DNA from: Firmicutes bacterium UBA5454
GTDB lineage: Bacteria; Bacillota; Clostridia; Caldicoprobacterales; DTU083
Direction of reading: 5' to 3'
DNA length: 33,887 nucleotides
Assembly: GCA_002426555.1 (NCBI GenBank)
Contig: DIQU01000038.1
Span: 1,306-35,192, forward strand
A model generated the notes under the pieces. It saw nothing but the letters and a program-made list of their open reading frames with translations. It was not told where the DNA came from and made no database searches. Below, piece after piece: positions 7,192-15,028 of this stretch; positions within the stretch are counted from its first letter, which is position 1, and the number at the start of each line of letters is the position of its first letter. A program made the position numbers and the translations under genes.

Positions 7192-8460
7192 TTAATCTTC
7201 TATTCGTACAATATCTGCACCAACATTTCGCAGATATTCATCCAGTTTATCATAGCCCCGTTGTATGTGATGGATGTTATCAATCAGGGTCTCTCCTTCA
7301 GCATTCATTCCAGCCAGGACCAATGCTGCGCCGCCTCTTAAATCTCCTGCGGTGACTTCTGCGCCTTTCAGCCTGGGAATTCCTTGAATGACGGCAATTT
7401 TCCCTTCCGTTCGAATGTGAGCGCCCATTCGGATCAACTCCGGAACATGCTTGAAACGGTTTTCAAAAATATTTTCCGTAATGATGCTGGTTCCCTTTGC
7501 AACGCTCAGTGCGCTCATCAAAAGTGCCTGCATATCCGTCGGGAACCCCGGGTAGGGATAAGTTTTCGTATTTTCAACGGCATTGAGCCTCTGCGGGGCT
7601 TGTATCCTCACGGTTCCCGTATGAACACCGTTCACGGGGCTTATTATACAGCCTGTTTCCCTTAATTTGTTCACCAGAGCCTGGATATGCTCCAAAACCA
7701 CATTATCCACCGCCATGTCACTTCCTGTAACAGCAGCAGCTATCAAATAGGTACCTGCGATAATCCGATCGGGGATCACGGTATATTCCGTTTCATGAAA
7801 TTCTGCCATTCCATCAATTGTTATGGTATTGCTGCCGGCTCCGTGTACCTTTCCTCCCATGCTGTTGATAAAGTCCTGCAGGTCGGTGATTTCCGGTTCC
7901 TTGGCAGCGTTCCGTATTTTCGTACGCCCTTTGGCCTGGGTTGCTGCCAGCATGATGTTTTCCGTAGCACCAACGCTTGGATAATCCAGATGAATATCGG
8001 CTCCTGTCATCTTGCTTGCTTCGCACTCCAAGTAGCCATGAGACTCATCAATAATGACACCTAATTGCCGTAAGCCCTGCAGATGCAGATTGATGGGACG
8101 CTGCCCGATTTCGCAGCCCCCTGGATAAGTAATTCGCGCTTTCTTCATTCTGGCCAATACAGCCCCCAGCATGACAATTGAGGAACGTATTTCCTTTACA
8201 TACCTGTCCGGGATCACCCAGCTGTTGATGTCCGAGGGATCCAAAATCAGGGTAGTGTTTTCTCTGCTTACTTGACAACCTATGGATTGCAGAATCAGCA
8301 ACATATTTTCAACGTCTGCCAGACTGGGGAAATCATAGAGTACTACCGGTTTCCGGGTCAGTATCACAGCTGCCAGAATAGGTAAGATCGCGTTTTTAGC
8401 TCCAACAACACGAATCTTTCCCTCCAGCTTTCGTCCTCCCCGGACTCGATATTTTGCCAT
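7192..8460 (-). CDS. murA: UDP-N-acetylglucosamine 1-carboxyvinyltransferase MurA
   Basis: Cytoplasmic enzyme of the first committed step of peptidoglycan synthesis, transferring enolpyruvate from PEP to UDP-GlcNAc. From the chosen ATG at 8458-8460 (422 aa) the Lys-Asn pair of VVGAKNAILP falls at residue 22-23, and the catalytic cysteine of PGGCEIGQRP at 116, both as in well-studied MurA. Cys rather than Asp predicts fosfomycin sensitivity for this isoenzyme; that is family knowledge. AGAGGTG lies 7 bases before the start. A longer reading to 8529 adds an unconserved tail. It stands where murG and murB are found in B. subtilis. Confidence 0.97.
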   Translation of the reverse strand: MAKYRVRGGRKLEGKIRVVGAKNAILPILAAVILTRKPVVLYDFPSLADVENMLLILQSIGCQVSRENTTLILDPSDINSWVIPDRYVKEIRSSIVMLGAVLARMKKARITYPGGCEIGQRPINLHLQGLRQLGVIIDESHGYLECEASKMTGADIHLDYPSVGATENIMLAATQAKGRTKIRNAAKEPEITDLQDFINSMGGKVHGAGSNTITIDGMAEFHETEYTVIPDRIIAGTYLIAAAVTGSDMAVDNVVLEHIQALVNKLRETGCIISPVNGVHTGTVRIQAPQRLNAVENTKTYPYPGFPTDMQALLMSALSVAKGTSIITENIFENRFKHVPELIRMGAHIRTEGKIAVIQGIPRLKGAEVTAGDLRGGAALVLAGMNAEGETLIDNIHHIQRGYDKLDEYLRNVGADIVRIED

Positions 8461-8582
8461 ACAGTCACACCTCTTTCTTCGGCTTTGGGTAGTATCCGGA
8501 TATGAACATTTAAATCCGTTCAATATCATACTATGCGAAGAAAATCCAGGTGTTACATTACAAGACTATGACGAAATACCGT

Positions 8583-9674
8583 TCATGCTGTCTTACAATG
8601 CTTGGAGATATTTAGCAGTACACCTATGCCAGTCAAAAACATAGCCAGTGAAGAGCCGCCATAGCTGATGAAGGGCAGAGGTACTCCGGTAGTAGGCATG
8701 GAAACCGTCACCACTGCTATATTGATAACCACTTGAATAGCTATCATCGAAATGATACCCGCAGCCAACAGACAGCCAAACAAATCCGGTGCGGTTAGAG
8801 CGATGCGTATCCCCCGCCATATTAAAATCAGAAAGAGAGAAATCAAAAATGTGATTCCTATGAACCCAAGCTCCTCACCTATTATGGCAAATATGAAATC
8901 CGTCTCAGGGTAGGGCAAGTAAAAATACTTCTGCCGGCTTTGTGCAAGACCCAGTCCGAAAAGACCTCCCGAACCCAGGGAATATAAGGATTGTATTAAC
9001 TGCCAGCCACCTTCCAGGGGATTTGCCCAAGGATCCAAAAATGATGTAAAACGCTCAAATCGATAATCCGCTGACTTGGTTAATACCACTGCGGCTGCAG
9101 CACCAGCCCCTACAAGCCCCCCAAGATGCAATATCCTGGCTCCGCCTGCAAAGAGCATAACCATGGTTAGTATCAATATGCTGCCTGCAGTACTTAAATT
9201 AGGCTGAAGCAGAATCAAACCAAAAACCAGTCCGGCTGTTATTAAAATCGGCACCAATCCTGTAAAAAATTTCTTAATCCTTTCTCTGTCACGAGAAATG
9301 GTATCAGCTATGAAAAAAATCATTGCGAATTTTGCTATCTCTGCAGGTTGAATGCTCAAGTTGCCTATGCCCAGCCATCTTTTTGCATTATTGCGCGGTT
9401 CTCCTATTAAAAGCACCAATATCAACAGGATAATGCTGATAATGATAAAGAGCCTGGAATATTTTTGCAGCTTGTAATAATCTATCCGGGATGCTGTAAA
9501 CAACCCTGCAAATCCTATAAGCGCCCACAGACATTGCCGCTTGAAAAAATATAAACCATCTCCCCAGTTTTCTGCCGCACTGTAATAGCTTGCGCTGAAT
9601 ACCATTACTATACCGATGGCAACCAGTATGATGGTAGTCAATAGAACCGGAAAGTCAACAGGTCCTTTCTTCAC
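8583..9674 (-). CDS. spoVE: SEDS peptidoglycan polymerase SpoVE/FtsW
   Basis: Polytopic membrane glycosyltransferase of the SEDS family that polymerises lipid II, working with a class B PBP such as the SpoVD encoded upstream. About ten hydrophobic segments are visible. Family motifs include NNAKRWLGIGNLSIQPAE, LLQPNLSTAG, the loop GGWQLIQSLYSLGSGG, PETDFIFAIIGEELG, and the C-terminal PLPFISYGGSS. The start is GTG at 9672-9674, 5 bases after the murD stop. This is the only SEDS gene in the cluster, so whether it acts in vegetative division (FtsW), spore cortex synthesis (SpoVE) or both cannot be decided from the sequence. Confidence 0.94.
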   Translation of the reverse strand: MKKGPVDFPVLLTTIILVAIGIVMVFSASYYSAAENWGDGLYFFKRQCLWALIGFAGLFTASRIDYYKLQKYSRLFIIISIILLILVLLIGEPRNNAKRWLGIGNLSIQPAEIAKFAMIFFIADTISRDRERIKKFFTGLVPILITAGLVFGLILLQPNLSTAGSILILTMVMLFAGGARILHLGGLVGAGAAAAVVLTKSADYRFERFTSFLDPWANPLEGGWQLIQSLYSLGSGGLFGLGLAQSRQKYFYLPYPETDFIFAIIGEELGFIGITFLISLFLILIWRGIRIALTAPDLFGCLLAAGIISMIAIQVVINIAVVTVSMPTTGVPLPFISYGGSSLAMFLTGIGVLLNISKHCKTA

Positions 9675-9679
9675 GTTTC

Positions 9680-11041
9680 CTACCCCCTCAACGCCTTAAC
9701 TGCCTCCTTGAATATTCGTCCTCTCTCCTCAAAGTCCTGAAACATATCCCAACTGGCACAGGCAGGGGATAACAGCACATTCCATCCCGGACAGGAGAGC
9801 GTACAGGCTTTCTCCACAGCTTCTTCCATGGTTTTTGTCATATGAATGTTGGTAAAGCCTTTTTCTTTGGCAGCTGCAGCAATGATATCGGCAGTTTCTC
9901 CCAGCAGAACCAATTCCTTGATTTTTGTACCAAAAGCATCTACAAAATCTGAAAAACCGGCTTTTTTATCAAATCCGCCTGCAATGAGTACTACTGACCC
10001 TTTAATGGTCTCAATAGCCTTAATGGAGGAATCCGGATTGGTTCCCTTGGAATCGTTGTAATAGCTGACACCGTCTATGGTGTCCACCTTTTCAATTCTA
10101 TGCTCTACTCCTGGAAACTCCTTCAACACCCTAGCTATTACAGAGGACTCCACTCCGGTAAGTGCAGCTGCCAATGCGGATGCCAATGCGTTTTCCAGGT
10201 TATGAGCGCCTGGAATGCTCACCTGCTCAACAGGGCATATGGATAGGGCTCCCTTGCCTGTATTAATCATGATATTTCCATTTTCTACCCAGGCACCTTC
10301 CTTCAAAGCTCGCAAGCGGCTGAAGAAAAACACCTTACTTCCATTATCAGGCTTAAGTTCCTTTAAAAGAGAATCTTCTCCGTTAAGGATAATGAAGTCT
10401 CCTTCGCCTTGGTTCTCAAATATCCGCGCTTTGGCTGCCAGATAATTTCCCATGGTTTTGTGGCGATCCAGATGATCTGGGGTAAGGTTAAGTATAAGAG
10501 AAATCCAGGGACGAAATTCATCTACTGTTTGAAGCTGGAAGCTGCTGATTTCAACAACTGCCATATGAGAGGGATCCATATCCTCTACCCCTGCTGTAAA
10601 AGGAACTCCAATATTACCTGCTGTATGGGTTGTTCTGCCTGATGCCTTGACAATTTCGCCCAGCAATGTTGTTGTCGTGGTTTTTCCATTGGTGCCTGTG
10701 ACAGCTAAAATTGGTGCCTTACAATATTGATACGCCAATTCAACCTCACTTATAACTTTTATTCCCATAGCTTCTGCCTTGACAAGAAAAGGAACATCAG
10801 TTGGAATGCCCGGGCTCATTACAATAAGATCCAGCTTTTTCAGCAGTGTATCCGGCTCCTGTCCCAGACAAAACTCACAATGAACAGTGGTCTTCAGTTC
10901 CTCCACCAAAGAACTGATTTCATTATAGGATTTTTTATCATAAACAATAACATGTGCACCATACCTGTACAGCAGCTTGGCAGCGGATACACCGCTGCGT
11001 GCCATGCCTGCTGCCAACACAGTTTTCCCCTTGATTTCCAT
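9680..11041 (-). CDS. murD: UDP-MurNAc-L-alanine:D-glutamate ligase MurD
   Basis: Cytoplasmic ATP-dependent ligase adding D-glutamate to UDP-MurNAc-L-Ala. It has an N-terminal Rossmann-like UDP-binding domain (KTVLAAGMARSGVSAAKLL), the Mur-ligase P-loop VTGTNGKTTTTTLLGE around residue 115, and the later YNDSKGTNPDSS and LLSPACASWD motifs of MurD. I prefer the second ATG at 11039-11041 (453 aa), since AGGAGG is 8 bases upstream; the first ATG at 11047 would be only 2 bases from it. It starts 12 bases after mraY and ends 5 bases before spoVE. Confidence 0.97.
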   Translation of the reverse strand: MEIKGKTVLAAGMARSGVSAAKLLYRYGAHVIVYDKKSYNEISSLVEELKTTVHCEFCLGQEPDTLLKKLDLIVMSPGIPTDVPFLVKAEAMGIKVISEVELAYQYCKAPILAVTGTNGKTTTTTLLGEIVKASGRTTHTAGNIGVPFTAGVEDMDPSHMAVVEISSFQLQTVDEFRPWISLILNLTPDHLDRHKTMGNYLAAKARIFENQGEGDFIILNGEDSLLKELKPDNGSKVFFFSRLRALKEGAWVENGNIMINTGKGALSICPVEQVSIPGAHNLENALASALAAALTGVESSVIARVLKEFPGVEHRIEKVDTIDGVSYYNDSKGTNPDSSIKAIETIKGSVVLIAGGFDKKAGFSDFVDAFGTKIKELVLLGETADIIAAAAKEKGFTNIHMTKTMEEAVEKACTLSCPGWNVLLSPACASWDMFQDFEERGRIFKEAVKALRG

Positions 11042-11053
11042 ACCCATATCCTC

Positions 11054-12049
11054 CTAGATGCTCAAAAGCGTAAGCAAGCACAAAAATGCAGCAGCAATCA
11101 TAAACATGGAAACTACCCTGGTCTCGGGCATACCTTTCAGCTCGAAATGATGATGCAGGGGAGCCATTTTAAATATCCTCTTACCTCGCAATTTAAAGGA
11201 TCCTACCTGCAGAATCACAGAAATGGCCTCTGCCATATAGACCCCGCCAAAAATGGGCAGCCACAGGGGAATTCTCAGGAGTATGGACAGGGCAGAAATT
11301 GCACCGCCCAATCCCAGAGACCCTGTATCTCCCATAAACACCTGTGCCGGATGTGCGTTATAGCGCAGAAAGCCTAGCAGCGCACCGGTTAGTGCGGCAG
11401 AAAACACGATCAAATCCTGATAATTTTCAGCCAGCCTGCCCAGACCCCCCTCAGCTGCAAGCTCAACTGCAAAGCTGAGAATAATGCTGAGAGTCGCAGA
11501 AATTATTAGAGTTACTCCGGAGCAAAGTCCATCCAGACCATCCGTAAGATTGACGCTGTTAACAGTGCCTATAATAATAAAAACGGCAATGGGAATGTAG
11601 AAAACCCCTAAATCCCATTCCATAGCTGTAAAAGGAATTATAACGCTGCTTCCAATATGAGGATCCAGATATGCATAAAAAGCCAAAGCCACAGCTATAA
11701 TCAGCTGACTGATTATTTTCTGGTAGGCTCGCAGCCCCAGTGATCGTTTTCTCACTACTTTGATATAATCATCGAAAAATCCAATAAGTGTAAAACCCAA
11801 AGTTGTAAGTACTGCAACTGATGTATACTTCCCATTTCCTCTGGTTTGAAGCAGACTAATCAATATTAAGGGAACCAGAAAAATAATTCCTCCCATGGTT
11901 GGTGTTCCGCTCTTGCTAAGATGAGTTCTGGGGCCATCGTCCCTGACCGTTTGTCCGAATTTTAATTTCTTTAACCATGGGATAAGTATAATGCCCAGCA
12001 GAAGGGTAAGCAAAAAGGAAATAATAACAATGAATGCATAAATTTTCAA
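11054..12049 (-). CDS. mraY: Phospho-MurNAc-pentapeptide translocase MraY
   Basis: Integral membrane enzyme that joins UDP-MurNAc-pentapeptide to undecaprenyl phosphate, giving lipid I. About ten hydrophobic segments are seen. Signatures include SGTPTMGGIIF near residue 50, NSVNLTDGLDGL with the catalytic aspartates, FMGDTGSLGLGG, and the HHHFE metal/uridine motif near the C-terminus. The start is TTG at 12047-12049 (331 aa), with GAGAGGG about 7 bases upstream. Its first two bases are part of a TTGA overlap with the murF stop. The in-frame extension to 12157 lies inside murF and is not conserved. Confidence 0.97.
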   Translation of the reverse strand: MKIYAFIVIISFLLTLLLGIILIPWLKKLKFGQTVRDDGPRTHLSKSGTPTMGGIIFLVPLILISLLQTRGNGKYTSVAVLTTLGFTLIGFFDDYIKVVRKRSLGLRAYQKIISQLIIAVALAFYAYLDPHIGSSVIIPFTAMEWDLGVFYIPIAVFIIIGTVNSVNLTDGLDGLCSGVTLIISATLSIILSFAVELAAEGGLGRLAENYQDLIVFSAALTGALLGFLRYNAHPAQVFMGDTGSLGLGGAISALSILLRIPLWLPIFGGVYMAEAISVILQVGSFKLRGKRIFKMAPLHHHFELKGMPETRVVSMFMIAAAFLCLLTLLSI

Positions 12050-13461
12050 TTTGAATCCCTCTCCTGTCTTAGATGTGATACAATTTCTTCCATTTTCATT
12101 CCCCTGGAACCTTTCACCAGTACTCGATCTCCATGCCATAGATTTTCTTTCAACCAATAAATAATTTCCGAATTACTGTTTCTATGAATAACAGCCTTCG
12201 GATTCATTCCTGACTTAAGGGCGCCTTCTGCTGTCCATATACCTGCCTTGCCTATTGTAATCAAAAGATTGATTCCATAGTCGGCCACCCATTTCCCAAT
12301 CAGTCGATGGGCTTCCTTTGTGTATTCTCCCAGCTCCAGCATATCGCCAAGGATGGCAATTTTGCGGGAACCCTCCTTCATGTCCTCCAATATTTTCAGT
12401 GCCGCCTGAACAGAATCCGGGCTGGCGTTATAGGCATCGTCTATGACCTTGACATCTTCAAGGCTTGGAACAGAGAAAATATCCAATCGCATATCAGCGC
12501 CTGTATATAACGTAAGAGCTTTTTGAATATCTGCCAATTCCACCCCAAATTCCCTGCCTGCCGCGATGGCTGCAAGGCTGTTAAGTACATTGTGTCTGCC
12601 AGGTACCTTAAGGCTGATAGACCATGTTCTACCCTCAGCTGCCAAATCATATGTGATACCTGTTTCACCCAGCAATTGAATGTTTTCTGCTCGGTAATCG
12701 ACTTCATCTCCGGTTCCGTACCGCACCACTTTATAAGGAGTTGAAATATCTATCATCCGCTTTCCTTCGCGCCTAAGAATGTCGTTATCATCATTTAAAA
12801 AAACAGTACAGCCATCATGGAGATACCCCAGAACTTCCGACTTTGCCTTCCAGATATTATCCCGGCTGCCCAGTTTTTCCATGTGCGACACACCTATATT
12901 GGTGAAAACCACTGCCCTGGGCGGTGCAATTGCAGTCAGGCGCTTAATCTCACCAAAACCACTCATTCCCATTTCCAGCACCCCAATCTCATGATGTGGT
13001 TCCAATTGGAACAGAGTCATGGGTAGACCAATTTCATTATTGAAATTTTCCTCTGTCCTCAACACTTGATACTTCTTTGAAAGAACCAAACTGAGCAGAT
13101 CCTTGGTTGTGGTCTTACCAGTACTGCCGATTACAGCTATGATGGGAATGGGAAGACTTCTTAAATACCATGCAGCCAGTTCCTGTAGAGCTTTAAGTGT
13201 GTTCCCAGTAACTATTGTATGTACTCCCTGGGGCAAAGTTTTGTTAAGATTATGTGTCAAAACAGCGGCAGCACCTTTTTCTGCTGCCTGTATTATATAA
13301 TCATGCCCATCAAAGTTTTCACCTTCAAGGGGTACAAAGAGTTCGCCCGGCTGGATTGTCCGGCTGTCCGTAGATACACCGCTAATGACAGCGGCTGACC
13401 CCTTACTCGCGGCTCTGCCTCCAATAGCATCAGTTACCTCTTTAATGGACAATGGTTTCAT
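12046..13461 (-). CDS. murF: UDP-MurNAc-tripeptide:D-Ala-D-Ala ligase MurF
   Basis: Cytoplasmic ATP-dependent ligase that adds D-Ala-D-Ala to complete the UDP-MurNAc-pentapeptide. The N-terminal domain contains VSTDSRTIQPGELFVPLEG. The P-loop is VIGSTGKTTTKDLL, and the central domain has ENFNNEIGLP and VLEMGMSGFGEI, all MurF hallmarks. DDAYNASPDS is also typical. The ATG at 13459-13461 overlaps the murE stop by one base (TAATG), and the gene ends in a four-base overlap with mraY. Length 471 aa is usual. B. subtilis keeps murF outside its dcw cluster, whereas many clostridia carry it here. Confidence 0.97.
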   Translation of the reverse strand: MKPLSIKEVTDAIGGRAASKGSAAVISGVSTDSRTIQPGELFVPLEGENFDGHDYIIQAAEKGAAAVLTHNLNKTLPQGVHTIVTGNTLKALQELAAWYLRSLPIPIIAVIGSTGKTTTKDLLSLVLSKKYQVLRTEENFNNEIGLPMTLFQLEPHHEIGVLEMGMSGFGEIKRLTAIAPPRAVVFTNIGVSHMEKLGSRDNIWKAKSEVLGYLHDGCTVFLNDDNDILRREGKRMIDISTPYKVVRYGTGDEVDYRAENIQLLGETGITYDLAAEGRTWSISLKVPGRHNVLNSLAAIAAGREFGVELADIQKALTLYTGADMRLDIFSVPSLEDVKVIDDAYNASPDSVQAALKILEDMKEGSRKIAILGDMLELGEYTKEAHRLIGKWVADYGINLLITIGKAGIWTAEGALKSGMNPKAVIHRNSNSEIIYWLKENLWHGDRVLVKGSRGMKMEEIVSHLRQERDSN

Positions 13462-14912
13462 TAGACCTTCTCCCTCCCCAGTATCTCAGCAACAATTTCT
13501 TTTTCATCAAAGGGAATGATTTGCCCTTTTAACAACTGATAGCTTTCATGACCTTTTCCTGCCAAAATTATCAAGTCTCCGGCTTTTGCATTATCCAAAG
13601 CATATTTTATGGCTTCTCTGCGATCCACTATTACTTCATAGGGGCAGTCAGTCTTGATTACCCCGGGCAAAATATCATTAATGATATCCATAGGTTCTTC
13701 ATTGCGGGGATTGTCAGAAGTTACTATGCAAAAATCAGAATATTCTCCGCAAACCTCACCCATCAATGGACGTTTGGCATGGTCCCTATTTCCGCCACAG
13801 CCGAATAAGGTAAGCAGTCTTCCATCAGTCAGATCTCTGGCAGTTGTCAGTATGTTCTTTAAGCCATCCGGAGTATGAGCATAATCAATGATCACTGAAT
13901 AGTCCGTATTGGTATCCAATAGTTCAAAACGACCGCTGACTCCGCGTATTGCTTCCAGCCCCAGCTGGATGTCTTTTAGTGAAATCCCTGCAGCATAACA
14001 GGCAGAAGCTGCTGCCAGTGCATTATATACATTGAAAATTCCCGGAGTCTGCAAATTGATACCAATCTTACCGCCTAAAATATGAAGGTTGAAGGAGACC
14101 CCCTCTGCCATTATTTCAATATCTCGAGCAAAAATATCCGCTGGTTTGTATATTCCATATGTAAATGACGGACATTCCAATTTCTCCAGAATGATTCGTC
14201 CGCTTTCATCATCCACATTGATGACAGCCAATTGGCTTTGATCAAACAACTTTGCCTTGGCTTCTCGATACTTTTCCAGGGTGCCATGGAAGTCCAAATG
14301 ATCCTGGGTCAGGTTTGTAAATATGCCCACTTGATATATGCACCCAGCTACCCGGCTTAATTCCAGAGAATGAGAAGAAACCTCCATAACTGCTGCAGTA
14401 ACACCCTCTTGAATCATCTCATGGAACAGCTGCTGCAAATCAGGGGATTCCGGTGTGGTACGTTCAGCAGGTATCACTCGGTCACCAATAAAATTGCATA
14501 TGGTACCAATGAGTCCTGTCTTCTTCCCTGCCCGTTCCAAAATAGACTTGATCATATAGCTTGTAGTGGTTTTCCCGTTGGTGCCGGTTACCCCAAATAA
14601 TATCAGATTCTCCGTGGGATTTCCATAAAAATTGGATGAGAGCAGCCCCATGGACTTGCGGGTATCCGATACAAATATTTTGGTAATTCCAACCGGCAGA
14701 TCGATGTCTCGCCGCAATAATACAGCAACAGCCCCTTTATCAACTGCCATTGCTGCATAATCATGACCATCTGCATTATATCCTTCTATACAAAAAAACA
14801 AGGACCCTGGGGTCACCCGTCTTGAATTATAATGAATCATACTGATGGGGATGTCTAAAGATCCTTCTGTGTGAAGAACTTCCATTCCTTTCAGCAATTC
14901 TCTGAGTTTCAT
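13461..14912 (-). CDS. murE: UDP-MurNAc-tripeptide synthetase MurE (meso-diaminopimelate type)
   Basis: Cytoplasmic ligase adding the third residue to the peptide stem. The P-loop is VTGTNGKTTTSYM near residue 110. The motif DNPRNEEP in the C-terminal domain is the signature of enzymes selecting meso-diaminopimelate rather than lysine, so the cell wall is predicted to be of the A1-gamma type. I chose the ATG at 14910-14912 (483 aa) because GGAGG is 8 bases upstream; an upstream TTG at 14918 is too close to that site. The gap to spoVD is 116 bases and shows no convincing promoter. Confidence 0.96.
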   Translation of the reverse strand: MKLRELLKGMEVLHTEGSLDIPISMIHYNSRRVTPGSLFFCIEGYNADGHDYAAMAVDKGAVAVLLRRDIDLPVGITKIFVSDTRKSMGLLSSNFYGNPTENLILFGVTGTNGKTTTSYMIKSILERAGKKTGLIGTICNFIGDRVIPAERTTPESPDLQQLFHEMIQEGVTAAVMEVSSHSLELSRVAGCIYQVGIFTNLTQDHLDFHGTLEKYREAKAKLFDQSQLAVINVDDESGRIILEKLECPSFTYGIYKPADIFARDIEIMAEGVSFNLHILGGKIGINLQTPGIFNVYNALAAASACYAAGISLKDIQLGLEAIRGVSGRFELLDTNTDYSVIIDYAHTPDGLKNILTTARDLTDGRLLTLFGCGGNRDHAKRPLMGEVCGEYSDFCIVTSDNPRNEEPMDIINDILPGVIKTDCPYEVIVDRREAIKYALDNAKAGDLIILAGKGHESYQLLKGQIIPFDEKEIVAEILGREKV

Positions 14913-15028
14913 TCCCAATTCCTCCCGAATGCCAGCCTCGCAGGCGGTTTATCTCACTTGTAAGTATATACATAACACTGCCAAATCATACCTTTTCAGA
15001 GATCTCGTAAGGGAGGCCTCTTTACAGC

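Noticed and set aside
8461..8582. Possible remnant of murG between spoVE and murA
   Set aside because: The 122 bases give no MurG-like peptide in any frame that I can recognise, so I report only the absence.
14999..15020. Two 8-base palindromes (GAGATCTC and GAGGCCTC) between spoVD and murE
   Set aside because: No T-run, no spacing pattern and no link to a promoter; probably chance.
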